Below are positions 6,565 through 14,566 of a stretch of 43,950 nt of DNA, piece by piece. Where the stretch lies: positions 1-43,950 of the forward strand of contig MSGT01000011.1 in the NCBI GenBank assembly GCA_001940825.1, in the 5' to 3' direction. The first letter of the stretch is position 1. The number at the start of each line of letters is the position of its first letter. A model generated the notes under the pieces. The model was not told the origin of the DNA. It saw only the letters and a program-made list of their open reading frames with translations, and ran no database searches. The stretch is from Sphaerochaeta sp. Phil3. Lineage in GTDB: Bacteria > Spirochaetota > Spirochaetia > Sphaerochaetales > Sphaerochaetaceae. Both the position numbers and the translations under genes were made by a program.

Positions 6565-7842
6565 TTATACAGTCAGGAACGACAAAGCGTTCGTGTTGAG
6601 TATACATACCACAGCAACTGCTATGCAGAACAAAAACGGTATGATGCAGTTCTTGAGTACAGGCTTGTACTTGAGCTCAACGATCTGTGCAGCATAGTTT
6701 CCAGCAAGCGCCGTAGGAGGCATGAGGTCTCCCAAACAGCATGTGAAAGCCAACACCGCAGCTACGACTATGTCGTTGCAGCTTGTGTTCTGGATCATGA
6801 CCAACAGGAAAGGTACGCCAATTACCGATGCCGCACCGTAGGAGCTGACAGCACCAAATGCAGGCATGATGGTGAACGTTGCTATATAGACGAATACCAT
6901 TCCAAGTCCAAGGCAGCTTACGACAATCCAACCTCTTGCACCAACAAGGGTCAGGACCTGTATGAACATTCCAACTCCCATGAGCTTTGCAAGGACAGGG
7001 ATGGTCGTCTCCATTGCATCTGCGCTTTCCTTGAGGAAGTTGAACTTCCTACCTGTGAATAGACCAACGAAGGACGAAATTAGGAATATGAGGCATGTCC
7101 CAAGCTGAGGGAACGAAGGGAGAGCCTTCGAGACCACAAGCAGCACTATGAGTACAATGATTGGAAGATACAGCTTGAAGCCGTACTCCTTCCCTATCTC
7201 CGTATTCAGCTGACTCTTGAGCTTTTCTATGTCAAGGTTCTTGCAGTACTTGAGTCCAAGGAAAAGGACTGTGAATACAGCACATGGAATCGTGAGAAGG
7301 AACAATGGTCCATCGAACCCAATGTAAGGCATATCGACACCACCGCCAATGAGCATTGCCGGAATGTTGATTGGAGGGGCCGCCATTCCCATGATTGCGC
7401 CAATGGCTATGATTGCACCGGCCTTTTCCCTTGGGATTCCAATCATAAGGAGAACCGGGGCGACAAGTGCACCGGCTGACAGAACTGCAGCAGTCGATGA
7501 ACCAGTGATCATTCCAGGGAACATGATGACGAACATGAGAAGTACGAGCATCAGAGCCGGTATCTTGTAGAATCTTGTCACGATTGCGGCATTCAGGGCC
7601 TCAAGGGCACCTGATTTCTGCACAACAGTCATGAACAGCATTGCAGTGGATATGATGAGCATCGTATCCACGTATGTGAATGTTCCCTCGAAAAGATGTC
7701 TGAGGGGAATACCCTGCCCGCCGACAAGAGCTCCGGCTATTGCACCAAACATCATCGAAAGGCTTACAGGGAGCTTGATTACCATGTTGGAGACCAGAAA
7801 GACCCCCAGCATGGCAAGAAGACATATCAATTCTAGATCCAT
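6565..7842 (-). CDS. DctM/IT-superfamily permease (cassette 1)
   Basis: A 425-aa polytopic protein with roughly eleven to twelve hydrophobic segments. Two halves each carry a glycine/proline-rich re-entrant motif: GMITGSSTAAVLSAG followed by MAAPPINIPAMLIGGG, and PAFGAVSSYGAASVIG followed by LGDLMPPTALAGNYA. This pattern fits ion-transporter superfamily carriers such as TRAP DctM for organic anions. No DctP binding protein or normal DctQ is encoded nearby. It starts at ATG 7842 behind GAGAGGATAAG. The likely cargo is an acidic amino acid or dicarboxylate-like product of the adjacent hydrolase; this is inference. Confidence 0.7.
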   Translation of the reverse strand: MDLELICLLAMLGVFLVSNMVIKLPVSLSMMFGAIAGALVGGQGIPLRHLFEGTFTYVDTMLIISTAMLFMTVVQKSGALEALNAAIVTRFYKIPALMLVLLMFVIMFPGMITGSSTAAVLSAGALVAPVLLMIGIPREKAGAIIAIGAIMGMAAPPINIPAMLIGGGVDMPYIGFDGPLFLLTIPCAVFTVLFLGLKYCKNLDIEKLKSQLNTEIGKEYGFKLYLPIIVLIVLLVVSKALPSFPQLGTCLIFLISSFVGLFTGRKFNFLKESADAMETTIPVLAKLMGVGMFIQVLTLVGARGWIVVSCLGLGMVFVYIATFTIMPAFGAVSSYGAASVIGVPFLLVMIQNTSCNDIVVAAVLAFTCCLGDLMPPTALAGNYAAQIVELKYKPVLKNCIIPFLFCIAVAVVCILNTNALSFLTV

Positions 7843-7851
7843 CTTATCCTC

Positions 7852-8508
7852 TCAATTGTAGAGGCTCTTGAACACATCGATGCAATCCTTGGTTCCATAG
7901 ATGAGTGAGACTGGAAGGTTGTGCTCAGAGGCGTACTTTGTGAACTTGTAGTCGAAGTTGGCGTCTTCCTTGAGAACGAGGTAGCTGCTCTCTTCAAGGA
8001 CCATGTCGGTGAGGACATCGGAGATCTGGCCTCTTCTTGCAGAACCACCAATATGTACGCATATTACGGTTATGTTCTCTTTCTTGACGACATCCATTAT
8101 GGCCTTGGCCCTTGCAAGCTCGTCATCGATTGAGATTCCCGCCGCTCCGAGACCCTTTGTAGATGCACCGACCGCTATTACTAGGGTCTTGACCCCAGAG
8201 ATCTTGTCTGCTGTAGCCGTAGGTGAATACGTGTAGTTGAGCTTGCACCTCTTCATGACGGTCTCAAGCATGGCACCTTCTGTGCTCTGTCCAAAGGACG
8301 TGATGAAGATGGGCTGTGAGTACAATGACTTGTCAACAGTACCCTTTGTTACGATTCTGTTCTTCGATGTCGTCTCCTGGACGAACTCAACTGTCTTGTT
8401 TGGATCGAACTCGGAATCGTTCGTTCCCTTTGACGATGTGTAGTCGTCTGCAAAGAGACCTGTACACACAAGTGCAAGTACGATAAGTGCAAGAGCAATC
8501 TTTTTCAT
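7852..8508 (-). CDS. Exported DUF6305-like protein
   Basis: The signal peptide MKKIALALIVLALVCTGLFA, with no lipobox cysteine, directs this 218-aa protein to the periplasm. The core has an alternating strand/helix pattern with glycine-rich loops: FITSFGQSTEGAMLE, then KTLVIAVGASTKGLGAAG, then VCVHIGGSARRGQISD. I recall this layout as DUF6305, a family of unknown function; that label is from memory. It lies between the two permease/hydrolase cassettes, 9 bp upstream of permease 1. A small periplasmic ligand-binding role for the transporters is plausible but unproven. Confidence 0.6.
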   Translation of the reverse strand: MKKIALALIVLALVCTGLFADDYTSSKGTNDSEFDPNKTVEFVQETTSKNRIVTKGTVDKSLYSQPIFITSFGQSTEGAMLETVMKRCKLNYTYSPTATADKISGVKTLVIAVGASTKGLGAAGISIDDELARAKAIMDVVKKENITVICVHIGGSARRGQISDVLTDMVLEESSYLVLKEDANFDYKFTKYASEHNLPVSLIYGTKDCIDVFKSLYN

Positions 8509-8522
8509 TATACTAACTCCTT

Positions 8523-9674
8523 TTAATTTATAGATTTAAGTATTCCGCCGAGGCCCATTTCCACCATGTCCTCGTATGTTCCAAGATTTGTGTCGAACGA
8601 TATGCATCTTTCAGGGACGTACTCAGAGAACCCTTCTGCAAGATATGCAATGGTAAGGATGTGACGGGCCACTCTATTCACAAGTGGATAACCATCCTCT
8701 GGAACATCGAAATAGACATAGCCGTCCAGGTGAGCCTGATAGTAGTTTGGCTCGTTTCCGTTGATGATGAGGTCGTCGTCCATCTTTCCATGAAGCGGTC
8801 CCATGGATGGGTTGTACGTCTCCATCAATGTCATCATGGACTCAGTGTTGTCTCCAAGGCTTCTATGTGAAAGGCCATAGCTGTTGACGCCGGAATACTC
8901 CGCCCTCATTGTGAGGTCGTCGAACTCCATTGACAGGCACATGTAGCTTGCAATGCTCATTGCAAGGCTGTTGTCCGAATGCTTGTTGACCATAGTGCAG
9001 TCAAGATAGAGGAATTCAGGGGAGCCTTCGTGCATATCCATCGTTATGTCTACGTTCTCTGTCTTTATGAGATTGTAGATTCCATAGCAGGCACGCTCGG
9101 TCAGCACTCCCTTTTCGTTTCCAAAGTACATCCTGTTTATGTTCCTTATCTCGGCGCTTTCGGTTCCAACGAGCTTTCTTCCAGAAGATCCTTCGTAGTA
9201 TGTCCTGTCTGGCCACTGGTCAACAGGATTTGAAAGCCTGTTGCCTACTCTGAATGTACGAGTGGAACCATCGTCCAACTCTATGGAGAAGAAGTCCTGC
9301 ATTCCATCAAGTGGAGAGGTATGCGAGAAGCCGCTTCTATTGGTCCAAGGGATTATCATCACACGTCCCTCTGTGACCTCTATGTTCTCAATGAGAGCAA
9401 TGGCTGCAACAGGTCCTGCGCTTTCGTTTGGATGAGTGCCTCCAAGGACAAGGAACGTTCCACCTGGAACTCCGCTGTCAAAGACATATATTGGGGTATC
9501 CAAGTCCGTACCGGCAAGGCCTTCGCTGTAGTCTGAAAGCCATCTAATCTCCGTGAGGTTTGGATTGTCCGCAATTGGTTCGTCGTGGTGCATTGCAAGG
9601 AAATCAATGGATGCAAAGACAGCGAAGACAGCAGCGACAAGCAGTATGATGACATGCCAAATATATTTCTTCAT
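8523..9674 (-). CDS. Membrane-anchored AstE/aspartoacylase-like zinc hydrolase (cassette 2)
   Basis: ATG 9674 lies 8 bp after AGGAGG; a GTG one codon upstream is less likely. The N-terminal helix (IWHVIILLVAAVFAVFASI) anchors a 383-aa protein. It parallels the cassette 1 enzyme throughout, with zinc ligands in GGTHPNESAG and DITMDMHEGSPE, a TLMETYNPS motif, and the shared LSNPVDQWPDRTYYEGSSG stretch. The two differ at many positions, so they are diverged paralogues and not a recent duplication. It is preceded by a 48-aa membrane protein and a permease. The exact substrate cannot be read from the sequence. Confidence 0.75.
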   Translation of the reverse strand: MKKYIWHVIILLVAAVFAVFASIDFLAMHHDEPIADNPNLTEIRWLSDYSEGLAGTDLDTPIYVFDSGVPGGTFLVLGGTHPNESAGPVAAIALIENIEVTEGRVMIIPWTNRSGFSHTSPLDGMQDFFSIELDDGSTRTFRVGNRLSNPVDQWPDRTYYEGSSGRKLVGTESAEIRNINRMYFGNEKGVLTERACYGIYNLIKTENVDITMDMHEGSPEFLYLDCTMVNKHSDNSLAMSIASYMCLSMEFDDLTMRAEYSGVNSYGLSHRSLGDNTESMMTLMETYNPSMGPLHGKMDDDLIINGNEPNYYQAHLDGYVYFDVPEDGYPLVNRVARHILTIAYLAEGFSEYVPERCISFDTNLGTYEDMVEMGLGGILKSIN

Positions 9675-9684
9675 CACATGCCTC

Positions 9685-9831
9685 CTACTTTATGTGCAGT
9701 GCCCTGAGCACGAACGTGACGATGATTATTGCGAAGCATACAAGCTCCTGAGGTTTCCTCTTTCTGAAGAATCCGTATACAAGAAGAATGGATGCAACGG
9801 TTATGATTGAATAGTAAACAGCCTGAAGCAT
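9685..9831 (-). CDS. 48-aa two-helix membrane protein (cassette 2)
   Basis: ATG 9831 follows AAGGAGGACAGA. The protein has two hydrophobic helices (VYYSIITVASILLVYGFF and LVCFAIIIVTFVLRAL) separated by the basic loop RKRKPQ and ends HIK. The design, size and position match the 49-aa protein of cassette 1, though the residues differ. It lies 10 bp after the permease, and its stop codon lies directly beside the ribosome site of the hydrolase gene. Conservation of place and topology argues that it is real and works with the permease. Confidence 0.7.
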   Translation of the reverse strand: MLQAVYYSIITVASILLVYGFFRKRKPQELVCFAIIIVTFVLRALHIK

Positions 9832-9841
9832 TCTGTCCTCC

Positions 9842-11116
9842 TTATAGAATCAGCATGGAGAGGTTGTCTCCAAAATAGACCCAAACCAAACCCATGCAAA
9901 GAGTTGCAACAAGTATTGGAATTATTTGCTTGATTATGTCGCCATACTTGCAATCAGTGCCAAGAGCCTTGGAAACCCTTGGAATGAGCCCGCCTCTGAA
10001 ATCAAGAACGCTTACACATGCAAGTCCGGCTGCGCATCCTGTAACGACTACTGTATTTGCAAGCCAACCTATTGGGAACACTGCATATGTTATTAGGAAG
10101 GCAGGGATAGGTTCTCCAAGGAATGTACCAATGACAAGTGAAGCCAGAATGAGAACAAGCATTACGTTTGGAACCTCGTAGGGAAGGATCCAAAGGCTGT
10201 ACAGTCCACGGACTCCGGTCATTGAAGAAACCTCTACGAACGATCCAAGAGCGAATATGAATGCAACCGGCCACACGGCGTTCTCCATTCCATCGCAAAT
10301 GGTGTCAAGGCATTTTCTTGCAGAACCAAATCCTTTGTTTGCAACAATAAGCAGGATCGATGCAATGGTGAATATGAGCGTGCCGCCTCCAATGTAGACG
10401 AAGGATGAAAGAAGTCCTTCGACAAGCAAAAGGATGCATACGGCTGCAAAAATGATGATTGAGAAGGTGCTCTTCTCTTCCCTATTCGTTTCCGTTACGG
10501 CTGACAGGGTCTTCATGTTCATGAGTGTGAAGATGATGTATGAAGGAACCGCAGTAAGCAGCAATGGAAGGAAGAATCCAATGTAAGGTGTTGGCAGGAC
10601 GCTTCCAGCGCCATTTGCAGCAATGATTGCCGGGATGCAGTTTGGAGGCATTATCATGCCTATGAACGATCCACCAACAACGACGGTCGTTGCCTTCTTG
10701 CCATCCATTCCGTTGGCTTTGAGATTGTCTCCAACGATCTTTCCAGTAGTAAGTACCGATGCCATTGTGAAACCGGTCAATGCGGCTGGAAGCGCGATGA
10801 ACAGCAGTACGGCAAAGGATTTGACCACTCTGTTCTTTATCTTTGTAATTGGGGCGAAAAGCGAATCGAAACAACCGCCTACGTAAAGAAGCCACACGAA
10901 TACTGACGCGCATACAACATTGAGTGATGAATCAAGGAATCCAAAAGGACCCTCGACTATCTCTCTGAAGCGTATGCCCATGCCAGCGACAAGTGAACCA
11001 GCGACAGCTGCAGCAAGAAGGAATACGACGCTCCATTTCCTGTCGTTTTTCTTCCACCCAGAACCAATCACGCTTATCGCAATCATCACTGCGGCTATAA
11101 GAATTTCCTCTCTCAT
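9842..11116 (-). CDS. DctM/IT-superfamily permease (cassette 2)
   Basis: ATG 11116 is chosen because AGGAG lies just upstream; longer frames run into a palindrome. The 424-aa protein (MREEILIAAVMIAISVIG...) has about eleven membrane segments. Its motifs align in order with cassette 1: LTGFTMASVLTTGKIVGDN, GMIMPPNCIPAIIAANGAG, and in the second half TFLGEPIPAFLITYAVFPIG and LDFRGGLIPRVS. The sequence is clearly diverged from permease 1, so the two may carry different substrates. It lies about 100 bp downstream of the gamma-glutamyltransferase gene, with a 13-bp inverted repeat between them. Confidence 0.68.
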   Translation of the reverse strand: MREEILIAAVMIAISVIGSGWKKNDRKWSVVFLLAAAVAGSLVAGMGIRFREIVEGPFGFLDSSLNVVCASVFVWLLYVGGCFDSLFAPITKIKNRVVKSFAVLLFIALPAALTGFTMASVLTTGKIVGDNLKANGMDGKKATTVVVGGSFIGMIMPPNCIPAIIAANGAGSVLPTPYIGFFLPLLLTAVPSYIIFTLMNMKTLSAVTETNREEKSTFSIIIFAAVCILLLVEGLLSSFVYIGGGTLIFTIASILLIVANKGFGSARKCLDTICDGMENAVWPVAFIFALGSFVEVSSMTGVRGLYSLWILPYEVPNVMLVLILASLVIGTFLGEPIPAFLITYAVFPIGWLANTVVVTGCAAGLACVSVLDFRGGLIPRVSKALGTDCKYGDIIKQIIPILVATLCMGLVWVYFGDNLSMLIL

Positions 11117-11167
11117 GGGAACTCCTGTAGTAATACGGGGATGCCAGGATGAATCCCGACACCCATG

Positions 11168-11200
11168 AGGGAATTGCAAAGCCTAGTTTTGCAATTCCCT
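11168..11200. repeat. Intercistronic 13-bp perfect inverted repeat
   Basis: AGGGAATTGCAAA (11168-11180) and TTTGCAATTCCCT (11188-11200) are exact complements around a 7-nt loop. It lies between ggt and permease 2, both on the minus strand, with no T-run on either side. It may act as an mRNA processing or stabilising hairpin, or be a mobile-element trace. Confidence 0.7.
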
Positions 11201-11216
11201 TCCATCAACTCAATTA

Positions 11217-13097
11217 TCAATAAGCACTTGCGCCATAGTAGCGTCTATGGTCGCCAACAGCTCTGAAAGTGCCGTCTTCAAGAACCTCGACGGCTGCAAG
11301 TGAACCTACGTGGGAGCTGTAGCCTGCAGAGATGTCAGAGCCTATGACATCAAAGCCCATGTCGAGAAGCCCCTTGTATGTCTCAAGGCTGTAGTTCTCC
11401 ACATAGATGCTCTTGCTTGTCATGTAGTCTCTGTATGTTCTTGGAGCATTGACTATCTGTGCTGCATCAAAGCCAAAGTCAACATAGTTTATTATGGCTT
11501 CGAAAGTTGCAGAGCAGGTGCACCAGTTTCCAGGGGAACCAAGGGCAAGAACAGGCTTGCCGTTTGCATCGGCCACGATGGTTGGGCAGATCGTCGATGA
11601 TGTCTTCGCACCTGGAAGGAGTGCATCGACCTTGCGGAAGCCCTGGTTGTCGAACAGCATGAGATGTGCGGAGAATACGAATCCCGTTCCTGGAACAGCA
11701 AGTGCAGAACCAAAGTTCTGACCGTTCGTATTGGTCGTAGACACAACGTTTCCGTACTTGTCCATGCAGACAAGATGAGTCGTTCCACCTGGATCGAAGA
11801 CATCTCCGTTCTTGACCTTCTCGCCTGTCTCCGTCAATGAAACCTGAAGTTTGCCTGCGGAAGCCGTCCTCATCTTCTGGTTTGGTGTGATGAGCTTTGC
11901 TCTCTCCGCTGCATATTCCTTGCTTGTGATGGTATCGATTGGCATGTCATAGTAGGCAGGGTCGCTTACGAACGAAACGCCGTCCTTGCATCCAAGAAGG
12001 AAGGATTCGGCCTTGAGCTGCACTGTTGTTGGGTTGTCGAAACCAAGAGATGCAAGGTCGAAGTTCTCAGCTATGTTGAGGGCCTCCACGAGAGCCACTC
12101 CTCCCTTCGTTGGAGCGGATACCGTTATGACCTTGTGGTCTCTGTATGTAGTCACAAGAGGCTCTCTGATGACTGTCTTGTAGTTCGCAAAGTCCTCGTG
12201 AGTGAGGATTCCACCAAGGCTCTGGATGTAATCGACCATCATATCCGTGAAGTCGCTGTCGTAGAAGCCTTCGATTCCTTCGTTTGCAATGAGCTCCAGA
12301 GTGTCCGCCAGGTCATCGTTCGTGATGATGTCACCTTCCTCATAGAAGAAGCCTTCGTCAGTGTAGAGGTTGAGGGTGTATTCGTATGCAGAGATGTTCG
12401 CATACCTGCCGTCAAGGTTGGAGTTCCATCTTGCAGGGAGCTCAAAGCCTTCGCGGGCAAGTTCGATGACAGGAGCAAGGACCTGTGCAGGTGTCATTGT
12501 TCCGTACATCTCAAGTGCTGTGAGCGTTCCGTGGACGACGCCAGGGATTGCAATGGACTGAACCGATGGCGGATTTGAACTGCCGTCAGTGTCGGTCTCC
12601 CCTATCCTGGCATTGGAAGGCACCTGTGTAAGGTACTCGATGTTGATATACTTGTCCTGGTCTGCAAGGTAGACGAGCATTTGTCCAGCTCCTCCAATAC
12701 CTGAGGCTGCAGGCTCAAGAAGGCCAACTGCATAGATCATTGCAACGGCTGCATCGACTGCATTTCCACCCTGTTCAAGGATTTGGGTGCCAATCTGGGC
12801 GGCAATTGGGTTCGAACAGGCCGTTGCTCCGTTCGTACCAACGGCGGCACTGTTCCAGACATCGCTCGTCCAACCGGAATCCACTGGCTCCGGAGTGCTC
12901 ATGAAGTCCACAGGTTCATACCATGAGTAGTCTTCCTCTACGACAGGTTCCGGTTCCGAAACCGCTGCTACTATGGTTGCAGGATCCTGGGTGGAGACCT
13001 GCGAAAGTTCGTCTGTCACATGTCCTGATGCCGCGCAGGAAACCGCAACGGCGAAGACAACTAGGGCAACAGCGAAAAGTGAAAGGTTTCTTTTCAT
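11217..13097 (-). CDS. ggt: Gamma-glutamyltransferase, lipoprotein form
   Basis: This 626-aa enzyme hydrolyses or transfers the gamma-glutamyl group of glutathione and similar compounds, releasing glutamate. A lipoprotein signal (AVALVVFAVAVSC) replaces the usual periplasmic signal peptide, so it should be membrane-tethered outside the cell. The autoprocessing site is visible in DPGGTTHLVCMDKYGN. The first Thr (about residue 439) is the expected nucleophile, leaving a small chain of about 188 residues, normal for the family. LALGSPGNW replaces the usual G-S-P-G-G loop. ATG 13097 or GTG 13103 may start it. An upstream terminator hairpin would lower its expression relative to the preceding lipoprotein gene. 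It fits a supply role for glutamate fermentation. Confidence 0.9.
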   Translation of the reverse strand: MKRNLSLFAVALVVFAVAVSCAASGHVTDELSQVSTQDPATIVAAVSEPEPVVEEDYSWYEPVDFMSTPEPVDSGWTSDVWNSAAVGTNGATACSNPIAAQIGTQILEQGGNAVDAAVAMIYAVGLLEPAASGIGGAGQMLVYLADQDKYINIEYLTQVPSNARIGETDTDGSSNPPSVQSIAIPGVVHGTLTALEMYGTMTPAQVLAPVIELAREGFELPARWNSNLDGRYANISAYEYTLNLYTDEGFFYEEGDIITNDDLADTLELIANEGIEGFYDSDFTDMMVDYIQSLGGILTHEDFANYKTVIREPLVTTYRDHKVITVSAPTKGGVALVEALNIAENFDLASLGFDNPTTVQLKAESFLLGCKDGVSFVSDPAYYDMPIDTITSKEYAAERAKLITPNQKMRTASAGKLQVSLTETGEKVKNGDVFDPGGTTHLVCMDKYGNVVSTTNTNGQNFGSALAVPGTGFVFSAHLMLFDNQGFRKVDALLPGAKTSSTICPTIVADANGKPVLALGSPGNWCTCSATFEAIINYVDFGFDAAQIVNAPRTYRDYMTSKSIYVENYSLETYKGLLDMGFDVIGSDISAGYSSHVGSLAAVEVLEDGTFRAVGDHRRYYGASAY

Positions 13098-13104
13098 CTT
13101 CACA

Positions 13105-13140
13105 TCCTAAAAAACGCCCTCATTGCTGAGGGCTTTTTAC
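13105..13140 (-). terminator. Terminator/attenuator between lipoprotein gene and ggt
   Basis: On the minus strand GCCCTCA-GCAA-TGAGGGC is followed by GTTTTTT; the plus strand also has a CTTTTT tail. Since both flanking genes point the same way, with only 70 bp between them, it probably attenuates read-through into ggt. Confidence 0.75.
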
Positions 13141-13167
13141 TAGTCTAAAAGCGTCTAAGTCTTTAGA

Positions 13168-14388
13168 TTAGAAGAATTTGACTGCAGCAATTCCGCAACC
13201 TGCAACAAGTTCCGTTGCAAGAGCGTCTGCGACAGGGACATCAACGACGGAGCCATCGAGGTACTCGATCTGTGCAACCTTTGCATCAGCCACGGCTGCA
13301 TTGAGGGACTCGACCGTTGAAGCTGCATCTGTAAGGAATACGATGGCGGCGCTGTCGAACGTGATCGATGCAACATTGACTGCATCGTCGGTGTTGGCCT
13401 TGAGCTGGTATGGACGAAGAGCCATGAAACCATTGGACTTGTGATGGATGAGTCTGTCCTCAAGGACCCTTGCAACCTCGTAGTCGGTTCCATTGTACTG
13501 TGCGCTGACAGGTGCCTTTGCTCCGTACTGGGCAAGAAGCGTTCCAATCTGGATTGCGTTGTAGTATGAACCCTTCACGTTGCCTACTGCGTTTGGCTGC
13601 TTGCCGTATACGGACTTGGCGCAGAGAGCGAATACTGCCCTCATGATCTTGCCATCTACAGGTGTGGACTCTGGAGTGACTCCTTCTGGAACGACGGAGT
13701 ATGCGTTCTGGATGAGTCCTGCTGGTGTCTGGATGTTGACCGTGTTGAGGTCGAACAGGACTGTGGACTCAGAGACATCGGCCTTGGACAGGACGTAAGT
13801 CTTGCCTTCGACGTCGGTTACGATGTAGTTCTCTGCATCGAGCATCTGCTTTTCGTTGGAGATTGGCTCAAGGGCGATCTTCGAAAGTGGGTAGTCGTAT
13901 GGGACGTAGACCAAAAGCTCGCTGCCTATGGATGAGAAGCACTGGTAGTAGCACTGGCTTGAAGCTGCCTGGCCCTCGCCTACGCAGATATCGTATTCAT
14001 ATTTTCCATTGGTGTCCTTTCTGAAAGCTATGTACTTCTCGGTGAAGAGCTTGGACTTTGCGTTTTCCTTTTCAGAGTAGTTGGCCATGTCAAGGTATGT
14101 GTCGTCGAAAGTACCGGTTGCACACAGGGCTGTTGGCTCAGGCTGGAACCAGAAGTCCTCTTCGACGATCGTCTTGATGCTGTAGCCACCCCACCACTCA
14201 ACAGCGTTGAATGCCTGACGGATGATGTCTGACGATGCAAGCTGTGGAACGGTTGCGATATCGCCTGCCGTCTCAGGTGCATCGAGTGCTATGACTGTAA
14301 ACTTTGCCTCTTTCTGTCCAAGTGATGCACATGAAACTGAAAGAAGAAGAACAACTATGACCAGTAGAGCATTACTGATTCTCTTCAT
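13168..14388 (-). CDS. Unknown lipoprotein, 406 aa
   Basis: The signal ISNALLVIVVLLLSVSC gives lipobox S-V-S-C. The mature protein has no membrane segment and no family I recognise. An aromatic patch (VEWWGGYSIKTIVEEDFWF), a cysteine-containing SSQCYYQCFSS and a C-terminal LVAGCGIAAVKFF stand out. It is first gene of the acquisition block, behind a strong AGGAGG site and a promoter region holding a TTGACA box and a CACAAAATTTGTG palindrome. A terminator follows, so it is likely the most highly transcribed gene of the block, as expected for a surface binding protein. That role is inference. Confidence 0.7.
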   Translation of the reverse strand: MKRISNALLVIVVLLLSVSCASLGQKEAKFTVIALDAPETAGDIATVPQLASSDIIRQAFNAVEWWGGYSIKTIVEEDFWFQPEPTALCATGTFDDTYLDMANYSEKENAKSKLFTEKYIAFRKDTNGKYEYDICVGEGQAASSQCYYQCFSSIGSELLVYVPYDYPLSKIALEPISNEKQMLDAENYIVTDVEGKTYVLSKADVSESTVLFDLNTVNIQTPAGLIQNAYSVVPEGVTPESTPVDGKIMRAVFALCAKSVYGKQPNAVGNVKGSYYNAIQIGTLLAQYGAKAPVSAQYNGTDYEVARVLEDRLIHHKSNGFMALRPYQLKANTDDAVNVASITFDSAAIVFLTDAASTVESLNAAVADAKVAQIEYLDGSVVDVPVADALATELVAGCGIAAVKFF

Positions 14389-14429
14389 TTTTTCCTCCTA
14401 GTTTTTTTCACTGTTTTTTCAGTCAAACA

Positions 14430-14449
14430 CACAAAATTTGTGTTGTCAA
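14430..14449 (-). promoter_or_regulatory. TTGACA box and CACAAAATTTGTG palindrome before the acquisition block
   Basis: The palindrome CACAAA-A-TTTGTG is at 14430-14442, and reading the minus strand a TTGACA hexamer (14449-14444) directly precedes it. The -10 at 17 bp is poor, suggesting an activator- or repressor-dependent promoter. The half-site resembles those in the lysR-fumarase spacer. Confidence 0.5.
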
Positions 14450-14566
14450 CAGGAAAACAGAACAGTTTAGTAAAAAATGTGATAGCTGCAACAACAGTTT
14501 CATGATGATGGAAAAATGCGTTGTATTAATGAACGGACCCAACGAGTGGGCGGAAAACATGTTGCT

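Noticed and set aside
6538-7062. Plus-strand ORF opposite permease 1
   Set aside because: Its composition (rich in Y, C and R) is typical of an antisense frame of a membrane-protein gene.
6565-7842. Standard TRAP transporter
   Set aside because: No DctP-type binding protein or four-helix DctQ is encoded nearby; only a two-helix miniprotein accompanies each permease.
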